From positions 620,001-684,000 of the forward strand of contig JAGKQI010000020.1 of the NCBI GenBank assembly GCA_018806915.1: a stretch of DNA of 64,000 bases, written 5' to 3'. Of the stretch, positions 52,561 through 62,251 are shown piece by piece. The position numbers and the translations under genes were made by a program. This stretch comes from Phytophthora colocasiae (Eukaryota > Oomycota > Peronosporomycetes > Peronosporales > Peronosporaceae). Position 1 is the first letter of the stretch. The number at the start of each line of letters is the position of its first letter. The notes beneath the pieces are model-generated. The model did not search any database. It worked only from the letters and a program-made list of their open reading frames with translations, and was not told the origin of the DNA.

Positions 52561-53567
52561 ATACATTTCACTAGCCACCAACTCGGTGGAAATACTTCGT
52601 ATCACCTATAACAGGATATATCGTTGTGCAATAGTACAGTTGACTGCATCTCTATGTATTTATTGTATCAAGTCAAAGAGGTTTTCAGACCGAAGTACCC
52701 TTGCCCGTTATCGCACTTGCTGCAAGCGCGTCTCAGCGGTGGCACAAGGCAGGTACGTTCATGAGCATGCCTATGCCAAGTTTCGCCGCTGATTTCATAC
52801 TATTTGGTCCGTAGCTGGCGAGGAGCCACGGATTCTCGCCTGTTTGATACTATCATCGCCACGGCATCTTGAAGCTGGCGGGAGGTGGACTGAAATCCAG
52901 AGGCAGTGGCAGCTTGTCTGTTGCTGGTGCCGTGTTGATGTTAGTGCTCTAGGCGCAATCTCCAAGCCCCTGTCCGGTGAATGGAAGTGCCAAGGTGACA
53001 TCGCGATTGCCAACAGAAATGCTGGAGTACGTTAACTCAGCGTGAACTGAACGTGAGGATCGCTGGTGAGCCGAGACATCGAGCCGAGCTGATTACTTTG
53101 GTTGCGACTCGCACCTTGTAGAGCCATTAGCACCGTTAACTCGCGGTGTTCGTGATCATCTCATTTGATGACAAAGGGAACTCCGACAAGAACTTCAACT
53201 TGGAGACGACAACTTCTGCTTCGTGTGTCTTTCACATCCTCAAGAGCGAGTTATAGTTGGCCATGCCAACTTGGCATGTAAGTCTCAGTACTACTGAAGC
53301 TTGCACGCTGAGTCAGTAGCACGGGGAATGAATCAAGCGACCAGAACCAGCTGCAGTCGGACGGCATTCCCTGTCTGCCATCCAGCCTTTGTACTACAAA
53401 TGGCAGTACAGAATGTCTGGTAGCCCTGGGCGCAGACTCCCGAGGTGACACGGAACGTCGGGTTTCACTTTACCCAATCCATCACTTTTCAATTTTCCTC
53501 GCCCCAAGAAGATTTTCACCACCAAAGACTACCGGAAAATCTCTGCTACAAGTGATACTGATACGCC
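52561..53567. other. 1-kb degenerate, gene-free stretch upstream of the amylase
   Basis: This contains short decayed frames only (for example around 52640-52790 and 52844-53035, plus). No family is recognised. It is likely old transposon sequence plus, in the last ~200 bp, the amylase promoter. Confidence 0.4.
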
Positions 53568-56195
53568 ATGGCTGCAACTTCGATGAAAAGGATCATCGTC
53601 ACCTTGATCGCACTCCTGGTAACGGGGGTTGCGAATGCCCAGACGTTATCCAAAGCCAGTGACGGCACAGGCTTTCACATTTTCTTCCGAACGGGATGGA
53701 CATCGCCTTACATCCACTACAACTCTGGCTCTGGCTGGACAACCTCTCCGGGCGTTGCCATGACCAAAAGCAATGACTCGTCAAACTTTCCTGCTACTTT
53801 GGGTTGGTTCCGCTACGATTTTCCAGCCTCAATAACATCTCTCGAGTTTGTGTTCAACAACGGCAACGGTGTTTGGGACAACAACGGGAACACCAACTAT
53901 AAGATTTCTGTTGCAGGGGCATGGCAAGTGACAAGCTCCATTACCACACCACCGTCTGCAGCTATTCTAACGGCACCAAACGATGGTACTGGGTTGCACG
54001 TCTTCTTTCAAACTGGTTGGTCAGCTCCCTATATCCACTACAACACCGGGTCGTCGTGGACTACTTCACCTGGAAAACTCATGGCTGCCAGCACCAGTTC
54101 GGTGTATCCGGCATCCGTCGGTTGGTTCCAATACGAGTTCGCTGCCCCTCAGGCTTCTCTTGAGTTTGTCTTAAACAATGGCAACGGCGTTTGGGACAAC
54201 AATGGCAATGTCAACTACAAGGCCAACAGTGCGGGACAATGGGTTGTCATGAGCACTGTGAGTGTGCCAGCAGCAACGAAGACAACCACACCGACACCGA
54301 CAACAGCGTCACCAAGTCCGACGGCTACAGCTAACCCCACTAGTGCTCCAGTACCGACATCACCAACACCCACCCCATCTGGTAGCTGCTCTAACTACAA
54401 TGGTCTTGATTCGTGTTCCAGCTCCACGCAAACTGAGCTTCCTATTGCGGATGACCAGAGAAAGTGGCAAACCCCACCACGTAACGCCAGTGGTTGGTCC
54501 AGTGAACACCAAGACTACCGATCACTCACTGGATATGCCCACGTCATTTATGGATCTGCTCGGGTTTCTGCTACCGTAGCTGTGCGAACATACCTACGTG
54601 TTGCCTCTGCATCATGTTCGTACAGCTTTAATGGCGTCAAGTCGACTTCCCCGTCATACGAAGTCACGAATTCGCTGAAAGACGATCTCATCATCGTTGT
54701 TACGTGCTCTGATGGAAGTGAATCCTGGGAATTGGCGCTGGATCCCGTTAATTTCGTCTGGCAGAATAACGCTGTGGATCAGCCCAGCAGCATGAAGGGA
54801 GGGCAGAAAGGTGCCATTGTCGACTTGTTCGGGTGGCCGTACGATGACATCGCTCAAGAGTGCTCTGATTTCCTGGGAAAAGCTGGATATATGGGTGTAA
54901 AGATTAACCCGCCCCAAGAATCTGTGCTGACCGATGCTTGGCCTCAAAGTGGCCAACGGAACCCTTGGTACTTTGTTTACCAACCCGTGAGCTACCGATT
55001 GCATTCACGACTCGGAACGAGAAAGCAACTGAGAGACATGATTCAAACGTGTCGAGCTAACGGAGTGCGAGTGTATGCTGATGCAGTGGTGAATCACATG
55101 TCTGGTGGAGGAAATGATGTGCTGTCGCATCGCTACAGTAGTGGCGGCTCCTGTGTCACGTGGGGTGCCAAGTCAAGCTCGAAGAAATCCCCCTACTACA
55201 CGCACAGCTTCACGTATGGTGTAAACGCTCACACCAATGCTCGGCCAGCCCTTGAATTCCCCGCTGTTCCATTCGGACCTTCAGACTTCCACTGCGAGCG
55301 TACCATGAGTTCGTGGACTGATCCTCTTCAACTTGAAACGGGTTGGCTCTCAGGTCTAACAGATCTAAACACACAGAAGACCTATGTTCGTGAGCGCATC
55401 GCTCAATATTTTGTGGACCTTCTTGGTGTTGGTTTCAGCGGACTTCGGCTTGATGCATTGAAGCATATAGGACCTGTTGATGCGGGTGCGATTTTTGGAC
55501 TTTTGAGGAAATACATGGGCGGAAGTTTCCCCGACGACTTTATCTCGTGGGGTGAAGTGATTTTGGGGGGTGAAGCGAGCCTTCTTGCGTGTAATTCTGG
55601 ATCTGGCTACAACTTCTATCAAGGTCTGGATGCACAGTACGCTGCAAATGGCATCTCTGCTTCCGATATCGCGAAGCTGAAGATTTGGTCGTCGGATTAT
55701 CCGAAGGAGTTCCCAATTTGCGGATCCTGGATTTTACCAGCTTCTCGCTTCGTGATCCAAAACGACGATCACGACCAGCAGAATGAAGGCTCGTCGTCTC
55801 GCGATATGGGCGACTCTGGATCTGTCCTCATCAAGGATAAGGACGTCGCCAAGCACCGGTCTTTCGAGGTCAAGTTGTTCTCCCGTACTGATGCCGATTG
55901 GCAGATTAAGGTTGTGCTGAGTTCGTACACGTGGTTCTCAAATGGGGCTGCTGGGTTTCCCGATGGCTACTCGGACTGTAGTGGATTTGATTCATCTCAA
56001 GGTCAAATATGTACGGCCAGCGTGCCATACGAGAAGGCATTCCGCGCTGGATCGTGCGGCTACACGGTCGAGAACTTCGCTGGGGGGAAATACACGCGCG
56101 TGCACCGTGACTTGTCGATCGTGAATGCCATGCGTAGCTGGGTTGGTCTTTCGGCTGTGACGCTTTCGGATCTTGGTATCACGGGAAGCTGCTAA
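53568..56195 (+). CDS. Secreted GH13 alpha-amylase with two tandem starch-binding modules
   Basis: Single exon, 875 residues. A signal peptide (MKRIIVTLIALLVTGVANA, from ATG 53568 or 53583) is followed by two ~95-residue repeats. Each has I/V-H-Y-N-S/T-G-S...TSPG and FVxNNGNGVWDNNGN, the pattern of CBM25-type starch-binding modules. A Thr/Pro/Ser linker (about 235-275) and a beta-rich segment with cysteines precede the GH13 barrel. The four GH13 regions read DAVVNH, GLRLDALKH (nucleophile D about 629), WGEVI (acid E about 662) and NDDHD (about 733). It should bind and hydrolyse starch outside the cell. No C-terminal anchor is seen. CBM-first architecture suggests attack on granular plant starch. 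Confidence 0.92.
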   Translation: MAATSMKRIIVTLIALLVTGVANAQTLSKASDGTGFHIFFRTGWTSPYIHYNSGSGWTTSPGVAMTKSNDSSNFPATLGWFRYDFPASITSLEFVFNNGNGVWDNNGNTNYKISVAGAWQVTSSITTPPSAAILTAPNDGTGLHVFFQTGWSAPYIHYNTGSSWTTSPGKLMAASTSSVYPASVGWFQYEFAAPQASLEFVLNNGNGVWDNNGNVNYKANSAGQWVVMSTVSVPAATKTTTPTPTTASPSPTATANPTSAPVPTSPTPTPSGSCSNYNGLDSCSSSTQTELPIADDQRKWQTPPRNASGWSSEHQDYRSLTGYAHVIYGSARVSATVAVRTYLRVASASCSYSFNGVKSTSPSYEVTNSLKDDLIIVVTCSDGSESWELALDPVNFVWQNNAVDQPSSMKGGQKGAIVDLFGWPYDDIAQECSDFLGKAGYMGVKINPPQESVLTDAWPQSGQRNPWYFVYQPVSYRLHSRLGTRKQLRDMIQTCRANGVRVYADAVVNHMSGGGNDVLSHRYSSGGSCVTWGAKSSSKKSPYYTHSFTYGVNAHTNARPALEFPAVPFGPSDFHCERTMSSWTDPLQLETGWLSGLTDLNTQKTYVRERIAQYFVDLLGVGFSGLRLDALKHIGPVDAGAIFGLLRKYMGGSFPDDFISWGEVILGGEASLLACNSGSGYNFYQGLDAQYAANGISASDIAKLKIWSSDYPKEFPICGSWILPASRFVIQNDDHDQQNEGSSSRDMGDSGSVLIKDKDVAKHRSFEVKLFSRTDADWQIKVVLSSYTWFSNGAAGFPDGYSDCSGFDSSQGQICTASVPYEKAFRAGSCGYTVENFAGGKYTRVHRDLSIVNAMRSWVGLSAVTLSDLGITGSC

Positions 56196-56373
56196 AGCTT
56201 CATCCAAGTGAATCTTCGCTTTTAAGGTGCTTGTTTCACGTGAATGTGCCAAACCCCGTTGGAATCAAAACGAAAACTCTTTATGAGCAACAAATATCTC
56301 GTTGACACTGCAGACCGCGGTTCGAGAGTCAATGTATTTCTTCTCAACACTAAAGGTTCTTCACAGCTCTAGT

Positions 56374-58127
56374 TCAGGTTAAAATTGCGGGCTGCTTGCT
56401 TGCAGCACTCGTTATAGCGTCGTTGATGTCCTTGATATCATCTCCATCGATGACCAGACTAGCGATTGTTGGAAGTATCGTCGTGTTGATTGGCGACTGC
56501 GGGTTAGAGAGGATTTCCTTAATGCTGTCCTGGCGGCAAAATGAAAACCCCCGGAACAAGTGGTTGTGCTCCTCGATAACTGCATCACACAGGAGGTCCG
56601 AGGCTGGCATATCCGTGAACTTCTTGTCAAAATTACTTGTGTCGGCTTCACCCGAAACACTGGGAACCTTTGGTGGAGGAACGCGAAGGGTTTCCATCTT
56701 CTTCCAGTCTACCGACTGCATTCACAAGAAGATTAAGAGGTATTCCATCCTATCTGTGTACCGATAAAAGGATTGTACCTTGAAAAATGGGTGGCGTTTC
56801 AAAGCTTGCACCCCTTTCACCACAAACATGGAGGACTTGCCGCTACCAAGTCTTTTACCCACGTTACGCTCTAATAGAGCCTTGATTAGCGAGTGAGCTT
56901 CGCCTGAGAGCCATCCAGGCAGCTGAATCTACATATTTTTGCAAGTCCATCGTCATCTTCCAATTACATTTCATAGCATCACTGAGGCTAGCTAACCTTG
57001 GCGGAAAGAATCTTTTTGTGCAGATCTGCCCGGTTTTTCGATCTAAATGGTGGCTTTCCGGTCAACATTTCGAACGCAAGAGCTCCAAGAGACCACCAGT
57101 CCACAGCCTACTCAAACCGAAACAGAGAAAGGAAAGTGTTATTTCTAACAGCACCAAATTCATGTTCAGTGTTCACAATGCACCGAATCGTAGCCCTTGC
57201 CGAGAAGCATCTCTGGAGCCATATATTCCTTGGTACCGCATACGGTCAACAATTCTTGGCCATCGACGTACTCTTTAGCCAGCCCAAAGTCGGTCAATTT
57301 GATGTGACCTTCAGCTGAGATGAGAACGTTTTCAGGCTTCAGATCGCTGAAGAAATAAACACGCGTTAGAATACTTGTAGAAATGTCATAGCATCCTGAG
57401 AAGGCAAACCGGTGGATGATGCCGTGTTTATGGAGGTGCTCCAAAGCAAGAATCATTTCGGCCAGATAGAAGCGCACCGCATCCTACAAAATGCAGAACA
57501 GGTAAGTAGTAACTACTACTAAACCGTGAAACAATAGTCCTACCTCGGTAAATGTACCCTCCTCTTTCAAGTAAGAGAATAATTCTCCACCAGATTGATA
57601 TTCCATCACAAGGTAAACCTGTCACCAGCGCATGATTAGACGGAGTAAACGAACAGGTATTGAAAGCCACTTTACCTTTGATTCTGTTTGGAAAGCGTAA
57701 TTCAGCCCAATCACGAAGGGGTGACGAATCTATTACAACGATAACAAATCGAATGGTTACTAAGTATTACCAAGCTCAGGTACCTCAACAAACATTTCCA
57801 ACCTTGGTCATAACGTCACGCTCGGTTTTCATGTAGTGAACACTATCCATATCGATGACAAACTGTTTACTGATGATCTAGCATCAATGTTAGCTGAGGT
57901 AATGTAGTGATGAGCTGCCAATTACCTTCATCGCATGAACCTTTCCGGTGGAAGAGTGTCGGACCAATAGCACCTACACACAAATCACCGTCACAACCTG
58001 TAACCACCTCCAATTGTCCACCATGCTAAAGGTCCAGTTCACCTTTCCAAACGCGCCCTGTCCAATGACACTCAATAGCTGGAAGTCCACCAGACTTGCA
58101 ATTTGTTTGTCGCCTGGGGGTCGGATC
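56374..58127 (-). CDS. AGC-family Ser/Thr protein kinase (S6K/RSK-like), 5' end unresolved
   Basis: Ten in-phase exons: 58043-58127, 57926-57973, 57803-57877, 57676-57729, 57544-57618, 57410-57483, 57184-57346, 56997-57107, 56779-56928 and 56374-56715, about 390 codons. The kinase motifs are complete: GQGAFGKV loop, VHAMK lysine, [27 protein letters not shown] activation segment and [13 protein letters not shown]. The C-terminal AGC tail ends with the hydrophobic motif HLFRGFSF, as in RSK/S6K. Activation by a PDK1-like kinase and TOR-type input is expected from the family. The first exon here begins mid-codon (G|ATC), so an upstream exon must exist; see the Cys-rich exons at 58187-58422. Confidence 0.88.
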
Positions 58128-58186
58128 CTGCAAATTAAAAAAATCACCTCCCCGTTATCAATATGTAATTAGAGCGTCAATCCGTA

Positions 58187-58422
58187 TCAAACGTCAACTT
58201 GCAGCAGTGTTTCCGGCTCGCCTCCAAGGTCAACAGGTTTCTTCCCGTTGCGGAAACATTCCTTGCACACTGGACGTGGCAGGTGCCGCTGTCCGCCATG
58301 AAACCTGCAATAATACCGCTGAATTTAGCACTGTACGTCAGACATAATACTGAAGATAGATGAGTGCAATGCCCGCACTTGTTAAAGCCCTTGGTGACGC
58401 AGCAGGCAGCGCAGAGAGGCAT
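58187..58422 (-). CDS. Cys-rich zinc-finger-like exons: kinase N-terminus or a 53-residue gene
   Basis: ATG 58422 opens MPLCAACCVTKGFNK (58379-58422). With donor AA|GTGCGG and acceptor TTGCAG it joins 58187-58304, reading FHGGQRHLPRPVCKECF and then RNGKKPVDLGGEPETLLQ, and stops at TGA 58187-58189. C-x2-C-C and C-x2-C could bind zinc. The sequence looks protein-like, but no phase-2 donor in this frame connects it to the kinase exon 60 bp away. It is either an independent micro-gene or the true kinase N-terminus with a splice I could not find. Confidence 0.45.
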
Positions 58423-58799
58423 CTTCACGAGGTTCAAGTGTTCCGGTTATTATTATTGAGTTCTTGATATGTCGTCTACATATCGCACTTTTAGCCAATA
58501 AAAACGTACCAACGTTGGATTGGCTGAAAATGTTCTACTTCAACAACGGCAACTTTCGGCAATTCCTACCTTCTGTATTTATGGCATTTGTAGGCTACGG
58601 GTGGAGATGAAACGAACTCTGTGGCGCTAAAACGGAAACCTCCGCGTGGGTAGCGAAGCAGCAACGAAGTTGGTCGGGGAAAGCCATTCTTCTGTCAATT
58701 CCTAGGCCAGTAGGTCGCCAGATGCAATTGTGCTAGAACTTGCAAGACCTCGTAAAGCATTTTGGCTGAACGTTAACAACTGGTAGTCATTTTCGCAGT
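58423..58799. promoter_or_regulatory. Divergent promoter region with initiator-like site
   Basis: 377 bp between the Cys-rich/kinase start (minus) and the Ca2+-ATPase start (plus). It holds AGCCAATAAAA (about 58494) and an inverted copy ATTGGCTGA (about 58515), which are opposed CCAAT boxes. AGTCATTTTCGCA at 58785-58797 directly abuts ATG 58800 and resembles the oomycete initiator. Confidence 0.4.
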
Positions 58800-61700
58800 A
58801 TGCCAGATCTCACATCGGTCCAGCCACTTCCGATGTCTCCGGTGAAGCCTCGAAAAAGCAACCAAAGCACAGCAACGTCCAGTATCAGCAAGGTCGCACC
58901 CTCGTCTCCTTATGGCATCACACTAGACGAGCTACGGAAGCTCAATCAAGACCAAATGACGGATACAAACCTTGAGGAGCTCACGCGGATTGGAGGCGTC
59001 ACTGCGTTGGCAACGCTACTGTGTGTAAATCTCGAACACGGTTTACCACGGAGTGAGATCGACACAAACTTCACGGTGCGACGGGAATTATTTGGTCAAA
59101 ACGTCTTCATAGATGCGCCTATGAAGGGGTTATTTCGGCTTTTTGTCGAGAGTTTCCAGGACACGACATTAATCATATTGATTATCGCTGCTATTGCCTC
59201 AATGGTTACAGGGTACTTGGAGCATCCCGAGACACGATGGAGTGAAGGAGTTGCGATTTTATTCGGTGTGACGCTGGTCGCTGTTGTAACGTCCATCAAT
59301 AATTACACCAAGGAAAAGCAATTTCGAGCACTGAGTGCGAAGAACGACGACGTGTTGGTAAAAGTCCTGAGGGATGGGAAACCTGACCAAGTCCCTGTTG
59401 GGGAAATATCGGTGGGCGAAGTGATTATCCTTGAAACTGGAGACAAAGTTCCCGCGGATGCTGTATTGGTAAATGGAAGTGACCTCAAATGCAACGAGTC
59501 CAGCCTGACCGGCGAGCCTGAAGATGTCAGCAAGATCCACAAAAAGGATCCCTTTTTGCTCTCAAGTTGTCTTGTAGCAAGTGGCCGCGGTGAGTGTCTG
59601 GTGATCGCCGTCGGTGCTGAGAGTCGCTGGGGAAAAATTAAGTCCAAACTAGTACGTGAACAAAAGGCTACACCTCTCATGGAAAAACTGGAAGAAATGG
59701 CCAAACATATTGGTTACGTAGGGATGGCCTTCTCCATTGCCACCATTGTAGCAATGATCATCATTTACTCCACGTCGGACGACAAGAAACTGGAATATTC
59801 CTGGCCGTCTTACATTCTGCATACCTTTCTCATTGGTGTGACGATCATCGTCGTCGCAATTCCAGAAGGACTTCCTTTAGCTGTGACGATTTCATTGTCA
59901 TATTCCACGAAGAAGATGCTCCGGGACAATAACCTCATCCGCGTGTTGGCAGCTTGTGAAACTATGGGAAACGTTACCAGTATCTGCTCCGACAAGACCG
60001 GTACGCTCACTGAAAATAAAATGACTGTGGTGCAGGGCTGGGTCCTCGGTAAGTTTTTCAAGGACGAGTTTGCACAAGCCGATCGAGCGCAGTTTTCAGT
60101 AAATACAAAAGCTCTCGATGCGCTTGCAGCCAACATTGCGGTAAATACAAGTGCGTACCTTAAAGATGTCGGTGGTGTCCCACAAGTGCAGGGCAACAAG
60201 ACGGAAGGTGCAGTGTTGTTGTGGATGAACAAGCTAAACTTCTCCATTATGGACATCCGTCGAGACAACTTTCAGGTCGCTCGTGGTGACAGATTGTTCC
60301 CTTTTTCATCAGAAAAGAAATCCATGGCAGCCATTGTCAAACAAAGCGATGGTGGTCACCGTCTGTACTCCAAAGGGGCAGCTGAAGTGATTTTAGCGCG
60401 GGCTACCAAGTATATTGACATCGACGGCTATGTCCAGGACCTGGATTCGAAGAAGCGCGACGAGTTGAACAGAATCATCAGGCAAATGGCTGAATCTGCG
60501 CTACGAACGATCTGTATTGGCCACCGTGTCTTTGCAAACGGAGAATTGCCAGAAGACTTGCAATCTCTTTCTGATGCGCCAGACCAGGAGCTCATTGTTA
60601 ATGCCATTTTTGGTATCCAAGACCCTCTTCGACCTGATGTGACCGATGCCATTAGAGATTGCAAGCGTGCTGGGATCATGGTACGTATGGTCACGGGTGA
60701 TAATGTTCACACGGCTTCAGCAATTGCGAGGCAGTGCGGCATTATGACAGAGGACGGTGTTGCTCTTGAAGGTCCTGCGTTTCGAGTGATGAGCGTGGAA
60801 GAAATTAGTAAACTCATTCCAAGACTTCAAGTCTTAGCGCGGTCGTCTCCAGATGACAAGTTTCGTCTTGTCAATTTACTGAAAGATCGGTCGGAGGTTG
60901 TAGGTGTGACTGGCGATGGTACCAATGACGCACCAGCTTTAAGGACCGCAGACGTTGGGATGGCGATGGGGATTACCGGTACCGACCTTGCCAAAGAAGC
61001 ATCGGATATCATTATCATGGATGACAAATTCTCGTCTATTCGGAAGGCAGTTCTGTGGGGACGTTGTGTCTATGATAACATCCGAAAGTTCCTGCAATTC
61101 CAACTGACAGTGAATATCGTGGCACTCGTGGTCACATTTGTGAGTGCTGTGACTGGAAAAGAACCTCCACTTAATTCGGTAATGATGCTTTGGATTAATC
61201 TCATTATGGACACTATGGGAGCATTGGCACTAGGTACGGAAGCACCTACAGAAGCTCTTCTGGATCGCCGACCTTACAAAAAGACCGCAAAACTCTTGGG
61301 GAAGTGCATGTTAAAGAATATCATTGTCCAGTCTGCTTTTCAGTTGCTCTTGGTATTTCTGCTTCTCATTTACGGTGCGGAAGAATTTGGCTATCACGAT
61401 GGAAATAAATGCATCAAGTACGAATACTCTGCGAAGTCGAGCTTTCCTACTCTCAGCAACGATACGTGCGTCACCGTAACTGGAGATACTTGTTGGAGTT
61501 TATCCTGTGAGGACTACGCGAAGAACTCGTCTTCAGTACTGGATTACCCTTTGGCTTGTCTGGATGATAGCTGTTCAGCCTATGACTATCGACATTACAC
61601 GATCATTTTCAACACTTTCGTGTTTTGCCAACTCTTCAACGAGTTTAACGCGCGCAAGACAAACAACGACTGGCGCGTTTTCAATGGGTTAGTGGCTAAC

Positions 61701-61988
61701 CCACTCTTCATTATGATCATTTTTATTACGCTGTTCGTTCAAGTGCTGCTCGCCGAGTTCGGTGGCGACTTTATCAAAACGAGCAGTATTTCATTTACGC
61801 ATTGGCTTGTCTGTATTGGTTTGGGGGCCCTTTCACTTCCAGTTGGTACGAATCGATTTTTGCACGTTGTTTACATGGATAACTTTCTAACTATTGTCCA
61901 ATTCTTTGCAGGTGTATTAATGCGCTTGATCCCTGTGCAAGAATCGCCGGATGCATTTGCGAATCCAAACAACATTTCGCAGTCTTGA
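58800..61988 (+). CDS. P2B-type Ca2+-ATPase (plasma-membrane type, PMCA/ACA-like)
   Basis: Single exon, 1,062 residues. The order is N-terminal tail, two spans (LIILIIAAIASMVTGY; GVAILFGVTLVAVV), actuator with LTGEPEDV, spans 3-4 with PEGLPLAVTISLSYSTKKM (the PMCA-type calcium site), SDKTGTLT (D about 398), KTEGAVL and KGAAEVIL nucleotide-binding motifs, MVTGDN and GDGTNDAPALRTADVGMAMG, then spans 5-10 including LWINLIMDTMGALALGTE. It exports Ca2+ from the cytosol at the plasma membrane or vacuole. The loop between spans 7 and 8 has about eight cysteines, unusual for the family, suggesting disulphides on the lumenal side. No clear C-terminal calmodulin-binding helix is present, so regulation may lie in the N-terminal tail, as in plants. 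Confidence 0.94.
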   Translation: MPDLTSVQPLPMSPVKPRKSNQSTATSSISKVAPSSPYGITLDELRKLNQDQMTDTNLEELTRIGGVTALATLLCVNLEHGLPRSEIDTNFTVRRELFGQNVFIDAPMKGLFRLFVESFQDTTLIILIIAAIASMVTGYLEHPETRWSEGVAILFGVTLVAVVTSINNYTKEKQFRALSAKNDDVLVKVLRDGKPDQVPVGEISVGEVIILETGDKVPADAVLVNGSDLKCNESSLTGEPEDVSKIHKKDPFLLSSCLVASGRGECLVIAVGAESRWGKIKSKLVREQKATPLMEKLEEMAKHIGYVGMAFSIATIVAMIIIYSTSDDKKLEYSWPSYILHTFLIGVTIIVVAIPEGLPLAVTISLSYSTKKMLRDNNLIRVLAACETMGNVTSICSDKTGTLTENKMTVVQGWVLGKFFKDEFAQADRAQFSVNTKALDALAANIAVNTSAYLKDVGGVPQVQGNKTEGAVLLWMNKLNFSIMDIRRDNFQVARGDRLFPFSSEKKSMAAIVKQSDGGHRLYSKGAAEVILARATKYIDIDGYVQDLDSKKRDELNRIIRQMAESALRTICIGHRVFANGELPEDLQSLSDAPDQELIVNAIFGIQDPLRPDVTDAIRDCKRAGIMVRMVTGDNVHTASAIARQCGIMTEDGVALEGPAFRVMSVEEISKLIPRLQVLARSSPDDKFRLVNLLKDRSEVVGVTGDGTNDAPALRTADVGMAMGITGTDLAKEASDIIIMDDKFSSIRKAVLWGRCVYDNIRKFLQFQLTVNIVALVVTFVSAVTGKEPPLNSVMMLWINLIMDTMGALALGTEAPTEALLDRRPYKKTAKLLGKCMLKNIIVQSAFQLLLVFLLLIYGAEEFGYHDGNKCIKYEYSAKSSFPTLSNDTCVTVTGDTCWSLSCEDYAKNSSSVLDYPLACLDDSCSAYDYRHYTIIFNTFVFCQLFNEFNARKTNNDWRVFNGLVANPLFIMIIFITLFVQVLLAEFGGDFIKTSSISFTHWLVCIGLGALSLPVGTNRFLHVVYMDNFLTIVQFFAGVLMRLIPVQESPDAFANPNNISQS

Positions 61989-62251
61989 GTTACAACGCGT
62001 GCTATTCATCGCACTACACGGCACAATTCCACAATCCAACGTTCATGTGGGCTTGATAGCTCACACACGAAATGCTACGAGGCTACCGGACGGAAGTCTA
62101 TTGGGCAGAAATTTCGCACCAAGATGAAGACGTTATGCGCAGTCCAAGTGAAAGGAAACATTGTTGGTGGAGACAAGACGAGCGATGTAGTTTATTTCAA
62201 AAATATTCTTCAGTAGTATACCCGATTAACACACAAAGCGCTGCTTTATGA

